Part shown: positions 14,907 to 21,331 of the stretch, one piece after another | How the letters are laid out: each line of letters opens with the position of its first letter | Numbering within the stretch: position 1 is the stretch's first letter | Assembly: GCA_041574955.1 (NCBI GenBank) | Contig: JBFGNS010000051.1 | Coordinates: forward strand, 1 to 26,116 | From: CALZJC01 sp041574955 | GTDB lineage: Bacteria > Acidobacteriota > Thermoanaerobaculia > Multivoradales > JAHEKO01 | Reading direction: 5' to 3' | Length of the DNA: 26,116 nucleotides | The notes under the pieces: generated by a model | The model's input: only the letters and a program-made list of their open reading frames with translations | Told to the model about the DNA's origin: nothing | The model's database searches: none | Made by a program: the position numbers and the translations under genes

Positions 14907-16816
14907 TGCACGGCGCCGGCTTCTTCTACCAGGCGCTGATCTACCTGACCGCGGCGGTGGTGTCGGTGCCGATCGCCAAACGTCTCGGCCTCGGCTCGGT
15001 GCTCGGCTACCTGCTCGCGGGCGTGGCGATCGGGCCGTTCGCGCTCGGGCTGGTCGGCGAGGAGGGCCAGGACGTCCTCCATTTCGCCGAGTTCGGCGTC
15101 GTCCTGATGCTGTTCCTGATCGGCCTCGAGCTCGAGCCGAGCCGGGTGTGGCGGCTGCGCGGGCCGATCCTCGGGCTGGGCGGGCTGCAGGTGGCGGCGA
15201 CCACCGCGCTGCTGGCCGGGGTCGCGATAGCGCTCGGCCTGGGATGGCGGGTGGCGCTCGCCGCGGGCGTCATCCTGGCGCTCTCCTCGACCGCCATCGT
15301 GCTCCAGACGCTCAACGAGAAGGGCCTGCTGGCGACGCGCGGCGGGCAGAGCGCGTTCTCGGTGCTGCTGTTCCAGGACATCGCGGTGATCCCGATCCTG
15401 GCGCTGTTGCCGCTGCTGGCCACGGCCCCGGCGGGTGGCCACGGCGGCGAGGCCGGCGCCGAGCATGCCGACAGCTGGGTCGCCGGCCTGCCGGGGTGGG
15501 CGGCGACCCTGGCGGTGCTGGCGGCGGTGGTGGTGATCGTGCTGGCCGGCCGGTTCCTGCTCCAGCCCGCTTTCCGCGCCATCGCCCGCACCGGGCTGCG
15601 CGAGCTGTTCACGGCGGCGGCGCTGCTGCTGGTGATCGCCACCGCGTTGCTGATGACCAAGGTCGGCGTCAGCCCGGCGCTGGGCACCTTCCTCGCCGGC
15701 GTGGTGCTGGCGCGCAGCGAGTACCGCCACGAGCTCGAGAGCGACATCGAGCCGTTCAAGGGGCTGCTGCTGGGGCTGTTCTTCATCGCCATCGGGGCCT
15801 CGATCGACTTCGGTCTGATCGGCGCCGCGCCGGGTCAGATCCTCGCCCTGGTGGCGGCCCTGATCGTCGCCAAGCTGCTGGTGCTGCTGGTGCTGGGAAA
15901 GCTGTTCGGGCTGAGCCTGGACCAGAACCTGCTGTTCGCCTTCGCGCTCGCCCAGGGTGGCGAGTTCGCCTTCGTGCTGCTGTCGTTCGCGGTGCGCTAC
16001 GACGTCGTCGGCGGGACCCTGGCCGCCCGGCTGATCGCGGTGGTGGCGCTGACCATGGCCGCGACGCCGGTGGTGATGCTGCTCAACGAGAAGCTGGTGC
16101 AGCCGCGCTTCGGGACCCGCGAGCGCCGCCAGCGCGAGGCCGACGCGATCGACGAGCGCAGCCCGGTGATCATCGCCGGCTTCGGCGCCTTCGGCGCCAC
16201 CGTCGGCCGGCTGCTGCGGGCCAACGGCGTGCGCACGACGGTGCTGGACCTGGACTCCGACCGGGTCGACCTGCTCCGCAAGCTGGGCCTCGAGGTCTAC
16301 TACGGCGACGCCTCGCGCCACGACCTGCTGCACGCCGCCGGCGCCGACCAGGCCAGGCTGCTGGTGGCGGCGCTCGGCAGCGTCGAGAAGAACCTCGAGC
16401 TGGTGGCGATCGTCAAGAAGCAGTTCCCCGGGCTCGAGATCCTGGCGCGCGCGCGCAGCCGCGGCGAGGCGTACCGCCTGCTCGACGCCGGCGTCGAGCA
16501 CGTCTTCCGGGACAAGCTGGACTCGTCGCTGAGGCTCGGCGTGCGCGCGCTGCGCCTGCTCGGCTTCCGCGCCCATCAGGCCCACCGCGCCGCCCAGACC
16601 TTCCGCCGTCACGACGTGCGCGCGGTGCGCGAGCTGGCCGCCGTGCGCCACGACCGCAAGCGCTACCTCGGTGCCGCCCGCCAGCGCATCGAAGAGCTGG
16701 AGGAGTTGCTGCTGGCCGACCTCGAGGACGCGGGCGAGATGCGCGACGCCGGCTGGGATCCGGAGTCGCTGCGCGAAGAGTACGGAGGCCTGCGGCCCGA
16801 CGATGCCGCCGGCTAG
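14906..16816 (+). CDS. kefC: KefB/KefC-type K+/H+ antiporter with RCK domain
   Basis: This 636-residue protein has an N-terminal CPA2 antiporter domain of about 12 helices (1-395) with LMLFLIGLELEP (67-78), ALSSTAIVLQTL (125-136) and the ion-site Asp in LLFQDIAVIPILA (Asp158). The RCK/TrkA-N domain begins at about 419 with the nucleotide loop VIIAGFGAFGATVGRLL (421-437) and an acidic DLDSDR after the second strand. A charged helical tail closes the protein. Kef systems export K+ to acidify the cytoplasm during electrophile stress, gated by glutathione adducts in E. coli; no glutathione gene is in the window, so the ligand is open. GGAGGG 9 nt upstream supports the ATG. Its partner is the KefF-like gene it overlaps. 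Confidence 0.93.
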   Translation: MHGAGFFYQALIYLTAAVVSVPIAKRLGLGSVLGYLLAGVAIGPFALGLVGEEGQDVLHFAEFGVVLMLFLIGLELEPSRVWRLRGPILGLGGLQVAATTALLAGVAIALGLGWRVALAAGVILALSSTAIVLQTLNEKGLLATRGGQSAFSVLLFQDIAVIPILALLPLLATAPAGGHGGEAGAEHADSWVAGLPGWAATLAVLAAVVVIVLAGRFLLQPAFRAIARTGLRELFTAAALLLVIATALLMTKVGVSPALGTFLAGVVLARSEYRHELESDIEPFKGLLLGLFFIAIGASIDFGLIGAAPGQILALVAALIVAKLLVLLVLGKLFGLSLDQNLLFAFALAQGGEFAFVLLSFAVRYDVVGGTLAARLIAVVALTMAATPVVMLLNEKLVQPRFGTRERRQREADAIDERSPVIIAGFGAFGATVGRLLRANGVRTTVLDLDSDRVDLLRKLGLEVYYGDASRHDLLHAAGADQARLLVAALGSVEKNLELVAIVKKQFPGLEILARARSRGEAYRLLDAGVEHVFRDKLDSSLRLGVRALRLLGFRAHQAHRAAQTFRRHDVRAVRELAAVRHDRKRYLGAARQRIEELEELLLADLEDAGEMRDAGWDPESLREEYGGLRPDDAAG

Positions 16817-16848
16817 CGCTGGATGAGCCCGCTGGCGCGGCTGGCGCT

Positions 16849-17391
16849 CTACGGATCCGCGGCCTGCTCCTCGTCCTCCTTGAGCTCGTCCTTCTGCTCG
16901 GCGATCTGTGCCTCGATCTCCTCGAGCTTGTCGAGCTCGAAAGCCCTGATCGGCCGCGGCGCGAGAGCGAGCAGCCTGTGGACGGCCTCCTCGAGAGGCT
17001 GCGCCACCTCCTTGTTGATCACCCTCTGCTTCTGGAGGTTGGCGACCGCGTGCAGGAAGATCCGGCCGCAGCGATGGAGGCTTGGATTGAACAGCCTCAC
17101 GCAGACGGTCTCGCCACATCTCGCCTGGACGATCGCGGAGTCGGTGAAGTGGTTCCCCCACAGCCCACCTGGGATGGGCCGGAAGCCCCAGACGGCGCTG
17201 ACCCGGTAGCAGCCGGGGGGCAACTCGATCTCGACGTGTCCGCAGCGCGCGGGCACCACGAAGTACCGCCGGCGGCACCACCTCAGGACCTTGCCGTCGC
17301 AGTCGTAGATCGTGACGAACCAGGTCCTGTTGGAGACCGCGCAGGGGTCGTCGGTTTCGGACACCCATACATTCAGCTTGGCGAGTCCCAT
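16849..17391 (-). CDS. Cys-rich hypothetical protein with beta-sandwich-like N-terminus and charged coiled-coil tail
   Basis: I do not recognise this 180-residue protein. Residues 1-115 look all-beta, with VEIELPPGCYRVSAVWGF (53-70) resembling the 'lPpG.Y.V' strand pair of Cna-B/carboxypeptidase-regulatory sandwiches. Eight Cys (17, 31, 39, 50, 61, 92, 97, 108) all fall in this part. Residues about 120-175 are helical and very charged (ELDKLEEIEAQIAEQKDELKEDEEQ). No signal peptide or membrane segment is seen. ATG 17391 is fixed by a strong AAGGAGG 7 nt upstream, rare in this window. A second AAGGAGG lies 57 nt further upstream without a well-spaced start. The gene and its leader have visibly lower GC and less biased codons than their neighbours, which suggests transfer. 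Confidence 0.75.
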   Translation of the reverse strand: MGLAKLNVWVSETDDPCAVSNRTWFVTIYDCDGKVLRWCRRRYFVVPARCGHVEIELPPGCYRVSAVWGFRPIPGGLWGNHFTDSAIVQARCGETVCVRLFNPSLHRCGRIFLHAVANLQKQRVINKEVAQPLEEAVHRLLALAPRPIRAFELDKLEEIEAQIAEQKDELKEDEEQAADP

Positions 17392-17398
17392 GTCGAAT

Positions 17399-17405
17399 CC
17401 TCCTT
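17399..17405 (-). promoter_or_regulatory. Strong Shine-Dalgarno AAGGAGG deciding the start at 17391
   Basis: On the minus strand GGAAGGAGGAT ends just before the ATG; its AAGGAGG core is 7 nt from the start codon. This rules out the longer in-frame starts at 17436 and 17496. A second copy of AAGGAGG is at 17456-17462. Confidence 0.75.
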
Positions 17406-17526
17406 CCGGGTTGTTTCGCGGTCGGATGGGCGGCATCGGTGAGCTCGGTGCAACACCTCCTTCCGCTCGGCTGGACTGAGAGTCCCTACCAGCCATGAAT
17501 CTATTGGGCCGACCGTGCAGAGGTCT

Positions 17527-17558
17527 CGGCAGCGCTCTCCCGATTTGCGGCAGCGCTC
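17527..17558. repeat. Two 11-bp direct repeats with 21-bp period in a divergent intergenic region
   Basis: CGGCAGCGCTC occurs at 17527-17537 and again at 17548-17558. The 21-bp period is two helical turns, so both copies face the same side of the DNA, as expected for a pair of regulator sites. They lie between the Cys-rich minus-strand gene and the HMG-CoA-lyase-like gene, in the longest intergenic gap of the window. Confidence 0.45.
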
Positions 17559-17630
17559 GCGGCTTATGCGACTTCGATCGTGAGCTTGCCGCCGTCTGGC
17601 GGCCCGACCGCGGCGCGCCGGCCGGTCCGC

Positions 17631-17636
17631 TATCAT
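17631..17636 (+). promoter_or_regulatory. -10-like TATCAT, leaderless start
   Basis: TATCAT ends 6 nt before GTG 17643. Only a minimal AGG lies between, so transcription probably starts at or next to the start codon. Confidence 0.5.
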
Positions 17637-17642
17637 CAGGTC

Positions 17643-19028
17643 GTGAGCCCTGCCGCCCGGGAGGTCAAGATCTGCGACGTGTCGCTGCGAGACGGCATGC
17701 AGATACTCAACCGCCACGCGGTCATCCCGCTCGAGGCGCGGCTGCAGCTGGCGAACGCGCTGGTGCGGGCCGGCGTGCCGTACATCGAGGTCGGCTCGTT
17801 CGTGAACCCGCGGGTGGTGCCAGCGATGCGCGACACCACCGAGCTGCTGCGGCGCATGCCGCCGTACGACGGCCAGGTGGCGGCGCTGGCGCCCACCCTC
17901 GAGTACTACGAGCAGCTCAGGCAGGCGCCGCGGGTCGACACGGTGGCGCTGTTCGTGGCGGCCTCGGAGGAGTACTCGCGCAAGAACACCCGGATGAGCG
18001 TCGATGAGGCGCTCGACGCCGCGGCCAGGGTGGGCGAGGCGGCGCGCGCCGACGGCTACCGCCTGCGCGGCTACCTGTCGTACGCCTTCCGCGAGAAGGG
18101 CCGCGAGATGCCGGTGGCGCGGGTCGAGGAGATCTGCGGCCGGCTGGTGGAGGTGGGGTGCGAGACGGTGGCGCTCTCCGACACCGACGGGATGGCGACG
18201 CCGGCCGACATCGAGCGGCTGGTGGGCCACCTGGGCGGTACCCTGGGGCTCGACGCGATCGGCGTCCACCTGCACGACCGGCGCGGCCTCGGTGTGACCA
18301 ACGCCTACGTCGCCTACAGCGCCGGCGTGCGCTGCTTCGACGCCTCGATCGGCGGCATCGGCGGCGCCATCACCGTCGCCCACTCGGTGGGCAACGTCGC
18401 CACCGAGGAGCTGGTCAGCCTGTTCGACAGCGTCGGGGTGTCCACCGGCATCGACCTCGAGCCGCTGATCGAGGCCGGCTGCCGGGTGTCGCAGATGGCC
18501 GACTACGTCGGCGACCCACCGCCGCCGAGCAAGATCGTGCTCGACGAGATCGCCCAGCGGCGGGCCGAGATCGAGGCCGCCGAGGGACCGGCGGGGGAGC
18601 GCACCCTGGCGCAGCTGGTGCGCTCGCTGCTCGGCCTGCTGGCGCGCCACGACGAGGAAGAGTCGGTGGGCGCCAAGCTCGAGGAGGCGCGCGAGCAGGT
18701 CAGCCTGTTCCTCGAAGCGCCCACCAACCGCGCCGCGGTGGTGTTCAGCCTGTTCTCGATGCTCATGGTGTCGGGCCTGGCGGCGCTGTTCGTCAAGGTG
18801 CTGCCGCCGGCGTGGGTGGCCCGTACGCTGGCCATCGCGGTGACCCTGTTCAGCCTCGGCATGGTGCTGCTGGTCGGCCTGGTGCTGACCATGATCCAGG
18901 TGTCCGGCGGCCTGCACTTCCGCCGCGGCGCCTCGAGCGAGGAGCGCGCCATCGTGGCCGAGGCGCTGGGCGCGCTGGTCGAGGACCTGCGCGCCCGCTC
19001 GGCCGTGCCGCGCCACTGGGAGGTGTAG
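17643..19028 (+). CDS. HMG-CoA-lyase-like (DRE-TIM) protein fused to a C-terminal membrane domain, catalytic Cys absent
   Basis: Residues 1-300 are an HMG-CoA-lyase-type TIM barrel: metal/acid site SLRDGMQ (Arg16, Asp17), GVHLHDRRGLG with His209 and His211, and GNVATEELV with Asn251. The loop that is GLGGCPYA in true HMG-CoA lyases reads GIGGAITVA here, so the catalytic Cys is replaced by Ala242. Residues 300-360 are charged and helical. Two hydrophobic segments (about 364-388 and 393-419) and a short polar tail follow, giving 461 residues against about 300 for the family. The frame is continuous, so the fusion is encoded. The barrel is presumably cytoplasmic and tethered to the membrane. It may be an aldolase/lyase with another substrate. 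GTG 17643 is chosen from the leaderless -10. Confidence 0.85.
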   Translation: MSPAAREVKICDVSLRDGMQILNRHAVIPLEARLQLANALVRAGVPYIEVGSFVNPRVVPAMRDTTELLRRMPPYDGQVAALAPTLEYYEQLRQAPRVDTVALFVAASEEYSRKNTRMSVDEALDAAARVGEAARADGYRLRGYLSYAFREKGREMPVARVEEICGRLVEVGCETVALSDTDGMATPADIERLVGHLGGTLGLDAIGVHLHDRRGLGVTNAYVAYSAGVRCFDASIGGIGGAITVAHSVGNVATEELVSLFDSVGVSTGIDLEPLIEAGCRVSQMADYVGDPPPPSKIVLDEIAQRRAEIEAAEGPAGERTLAQLVRSLLGLLARHDEEESVGAKLEEAREQVSLFLEAPTNRAAVVFSLFSMLMVSGLAALFVKVLPPAWVARTLAIAVTLFSLGMVLLVGLVLTMIQVSGGLHFRRGASSEERAIVAEALGALVEDLRARSAVPRHWEV

Positions 19029-19029
19029 C

Positions 19030-19413
19030 CTGTCCGACCCCCTGAGCCGCGACCCGCTGCGGCACGACGAGCCCGAGCTCAAGTTCCACGAGAACGCCCG
19101 CGCCATGGCGGTCGAGTACGTGCGCTCGTTCGGCGAGCGGCTGGTGCGCGACTCGCTGGCCGCCGCCAAGGCACGACGCCACCCGCTGGTGCTCAAGAAG
19201 GACGTCCAGTACGCCTCGCAGCGGCTGCGCGCCGCCGGCCGCAACCGGCGCAACGTCTTCCTGCAGTTCATCGGCGCCGGCCTGCTGGGGGTGTTCCTGC
19301 AGGGCTTCACCGCCGAGATGCTGGCCGAGAGCCCGCAGCCGTGGGTGGCGGTGTTCTACGTGGTGATCGGCTTCATGGGCATCTTCGGCGTGTTCTGGTC
19401 GCTGATCCGGTGA
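19030..19413 (+). CDS. Small membrane protein with histone-fold-like N-terminal region, probable CTG start
   Basis: ATG 19105 is the first ATG, but the frame is open back to CTG 19030, which has GGGAGG (19018-19023) 6 nt upstream and gives a natural N-terminus (M)SDPLSRDPL. The product is 127 residues. Residues about 18-68 align without gaps to helix 2-loop-helix 3 of archaeal histones: ENARAMAVEYVRSFGERL matches the DDAR...-Gly- helix and VLKKDVQYASQRL matches the 'IKAEDIELAVRR' loop and last helix. Helix 1 is not obvious. Two membrane helices follow (about 75-95 and 104-125). Start at 19105 would cut the histone-like helix in half. It begins 2 nt after the membrane-fused lyase-like gene, so the two are probably made together. 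The fold is inferred by eye. Confidence 0.68.
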   Translation: MSDPLSRDPLRHDEPELKFHENARAMAVEYVRSFGERLVRDSLAAAKARRHPLVLKKDVQYASQRLRAAGRNRRNVFLQFIGAGLLGVFLQGFTAEMLAESPQPWVAVFYVVIGFMGIFGVFWSLIR

Positions 19414-19426
19414 GCGGTCGGCCGCG

Positions 19427-20221
19427 ATGAGCGACCCCGCCGGCAAGCCGCTCGAGGTCCGCCGCGAGGGCGACCTGTTGTGGGCGTCGATGAGCGACCC
19501 CGGCCGCGCCAACGCCCTGTCGCCGGCGATGATCGAGGCGCTGACCGAGCTGTACGAGCGCGACCAGCTGGCCGCCGGCGTCCGGGCGGTCCTGCTGACC
19601 GGCGCCGGCAGGCACTTCTCGGCCGGCGCCGACCTCGACCACCTGCGGCGGCTGCGCGACGCCGGGCCGGAGGAGAACCGGGCCGACTCGGAGCGGCTCA
19701 GGCGGCTGTTCGAGGCGGTCTTGCGGCAACCGGCGCTCACCGTGGCACTGGTCCAGGGCGCCTGCGTGGCCGGTGGCTGCGGCCTGGCCACGGCGCACGA
19801 TTTCGTGGTGGCGGCCGACGACGCGCGCTTCCTCTACAGCGAGGTGAGGATCGGCTTCGTGGCGGCGCTGGTGGCCACCTATCTGCCGCTCCGGCTGCGC
19901 GGCAGCGACATCCGCGAGCTCCTGCTCGATCCCGAGTTCGTGCCCGCCGACCGCGCGCTCGAGATCGGGCTGGTCAACCGGGTGGTGGCGCGCGAGGCTC
20001 TGGCCGAGCAGGGCGAAGCGCTGGCCGCCGAGGTGCTCGAGCGCGCCAGCTCGCAGTCGATCGCCGCCACCAAACGGCTGCTGCTCGACGTGCTGGGGCG
20101 GCCGTTGGGCGACGCGCTCGAGCGCGCCGCCGAGGTCAACGCTGCAGCGCGCGCCACCGACGACTGCCGCCACGGCATCGCCACCTTCCTCGAGACCAAG
20201 GCGCCGCCGCGCTGGCGCTGA
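19427..20221 (+). CDS. Enoyl-CoA hydratase/isomerase, methylglutaconyl-CoA hydratase (LiuC)-like
   Basis: This 264-residue protein is a crotonase: FSAGADL (64-70) and GACVAGGCGL (111-120) form the CoA-binding oxyanion hole, and Glu139 in LYSEVRIGF is the catalytic acid/base. The first Glu of classic crotonases is Gly here (GGCGL), as in LiuC-type methylglutaconyl-CoA hydratases, which also carry the SEVKLG-type segment. LiuC hydrates 3-methylglutaconyl-CoA to HMG-CoA, the step before HMG-CoA lyase. The lyase-like gene is two genes upstream and a methylcrotonyl-CoA-carboxylase-type subunit is at 10369, supporting this role. The start ATG 19427, 13 nt after the preceding gene, lacks a Shine-Dalgarno. 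Another enoyl-CoA substrate cannot be excluded. Confidence 0.85.
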   Translation: MSDPAGKPLEVRREGDLLWASMSDPGRANALSPAMIEALTELYERDQLAAGVRAVLLTGAGRHFSAGADLDHLRRLRDAGPEENRADSERLRRLFEAVLRQPALTVALVQGACVAGGCGLATAHDFVVAADDARFLYSEVRIGFVAALVATYLPLRLRGSDIRELLLDPEFVPADRALEIGLVNRVVAREALAEQGEALAAEVLERASSQSIAATKRLLLDVLGRPLGDALERAAEVNAAARATDDCRHGIATFLETKAPPRWR

Positions 20222-20266
20222 AGGGCCGGCCGGGCGACCGCGGCGAGCGGCGGCGCGGCGCCGGGG

Positions 20267-20272
20267 TACAAT
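20267..20272 (+). promoter_or_regulatory. -10-like TACAAT near the HAD gene start
   Basis: TACAAT ends 9 nt before ATG 20282. A GAGG (20273-20276) lies 5 nt before the ATG, so this start may use a very short leader rather than being truly leaderless. Confidence 0.4.
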
Positions 20273-20281
20273 GAGGCGTCC

Positions 20282-20965
20282 ATGCGGCTGGTGCTCTTCG
20301 ACATCGACGGGACCCTGCTCGACAGCGGTCCGACCGTCCGGCAGCTGTTCGGCCACGCGCTCGAGACGGTGTTCGGTACCGCCGGCCCGATCGACCGCTA
20401 CGACTTCTGCGGCCGGACCGACCTCGAGATCGTGCTCGACCTGCTGGCCGCCGCCGGCTGCTCGCGCCCCGAGGTGCGGCGCGGCCTGCCGGCGATGAAG
20501 CGGCTCTACCTCGACCTGCTGGCCGGCGAGCTCGATTCCGCCGAGGTCACCACCCTGCCGGCGGTCGGCGGCCTGCTCGACGAGCTGTGCGCCCGCCCCG
20601 GCGTATGCGTTGGGCTGTTGACCGGCAACTGGCAGCGCGGCGCCTGGGTGAAGCTCGAGCGCGCCGGCCTCGACCGCCATTTCGGCTGGGGCGCCTTCGG
20701 CGACGGCCAGCCCGACCGGCTGGGCCTGCCGCCGGTGGCGCTGGCGCGCGCGGAAGCCGTGACCGGCCACCGCTTCCAGCCGTCCGAGGTGCTGATCGTG
20801 GGCGACAGCCCGGCCGACGTCGCCTGCGCGCGTGCCCACGGCATACCGGCCCTGGCGGTGGCCACCGGCCGCACGCCGGGAGAGCGGCTGGCGGCCGCCG
20901 GCGCCAGCTGGGTGGTGCCCGACCTGGGAATGGACGTCGCGCTGCATCCGGCGTTCGCCGCCTGA
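20282..20965 (+). CDS. HAD-superfamily phosphatase (phosphoglycolate-phosphatase-like)
   Basis: This 227-residue protein has the HAD motifs: motif I LFDIDGTLLDS with nucleophile Asp7 and acid/base Asp9, motif II LLTGNW, and motif IV VGDSPADVACARAHG. The helical cap between motifs I and II (about 15-90) is the C1 type of phosphoglycolate phosphatase and beta-phosphoglucomutase relatives. The substrate cannot be read from the sequence. It follows the LiuC-like gene by 60 bp with its own -10-like element and is followed after 2 bp by an unknown small gene. Confidence 0.88.
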   Translation: MRLVLFDIDGTLLDSGPTVRQLFGHALETVFGTAGPIDRYDFCGRTDLEIVLDLLAAAGCSRPEVRRGLPAMKRLYLDLLAGELDSAEVTTLPAVGGLLDELCARPGVCVGLLTGNWQRGAWVKLERAGLDRHFGWGAFGDGQPDRLGLPPVALARAEAVTGHRFQPSEVLIVGDSPADVACARAHGIPALAVATGRTPGERLAAAGASWVVPDLGMDVALHPAFAA

Positions 20966-20967
20966 TC

Positions 20968-21249
20968 ATGGCCAAGCTCAAGCTCAGCGACCAGGTCCGT
21001 CAGCAGCTCACCGAGGTGCTGCTCGAGGACCGGGACCTCGAGGCCAGTCTGCGCGGCCAGCGTCCCGAGGAGGTGCCGGGCAGCCCCGGTCTCTACCGCT
21101 GCAGCTGCACCCTGGCGGTGCGTCGACCGCTCGACCCCGAGACCTCGGAGCTGCGCGAGGTCGAGGTCGCCCTGCGCTCGGTCGAGGGCGGCTTCGAGGC
21201 GTTCGAGCTCAAGGGGCTCGAAGGCGTCGCCGAGCAGTTCGAGTCGTAG
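20968..21249 (+). CDS. Hypothetical protein, 93 aa
   Basis: The ATG comes 2 nt after the HAD stop codon, so it is probably cotranslated. The protein starts with a helix (MAKLKLSDQVRQQLTEVLLEDRDLEASLRGQ), then alternating beta-like strands with two Cys (LYRCSCTLAVRR) and an acidic end (ELKGLEGVAEQFES). It is soluble, with no signal peptide. I do not recognise the family. Codon use matches the neighbours, and the gene is followed by an 18-bp inverted repeat. Confidence 0.65.
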   Translation: MAKLKLSDQVRQQLTEVLLEDRDLEASLRGQRPEEVPGSPGLYRCSCTLAVRRPLDPETSELREVEVALRSVEGGFEAFELKGLEGVAEQFES

Positions 21250-21256
21250 GCAACGA

Positions 21257-21326
21257 CGGTGACAGGATACTCAGCCCACCGCGCGAACTGCTGCGGTGCC
21301 ACGGTGCTCTGAGTATCCTGTCACCG
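21257..21326. repeat. Perfect 18-bp inverted repeat between convergent genes (bidirectional terminator or REP/MITE-like element)
   Basis: CGGTGACAGGATACTCAG (21257-21274) is exactly inverted at 21309-21326. The 34-nt interior has a second, smaller stem (CACCGC 21277-21282 with GCGGTG 21293-21298). The arms are less GC-rich than the surroundings. The element nearly fills the 82-bp gap between two convergent genes, so it can act as a two-way transcription terminator. There is no T tract and no obvious target-site duplication. Such an exact, long arm also fits a dispersed REP-type or miniature mobile element. Confidence 0.75.
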
Positions 21327-21331
21327 CTGTT

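Noticed and set aside
14225..17442. Several 840-868-codon open frames over the kef genes on both strands
   Set aside because: They are artefacts of high GC. The kefF- and kefC-like frames carry all recognisable motifs.
17373..19310. Minus-strand frame opposite the lyase-like gene, ending in a short peptide across the 17391 start
   Set aside because: Its product is antisense-type Arg/His/Ala-rich sequence, and no start codon is correctly spaced from the upstream AAGGAGG to make a leader peptide.
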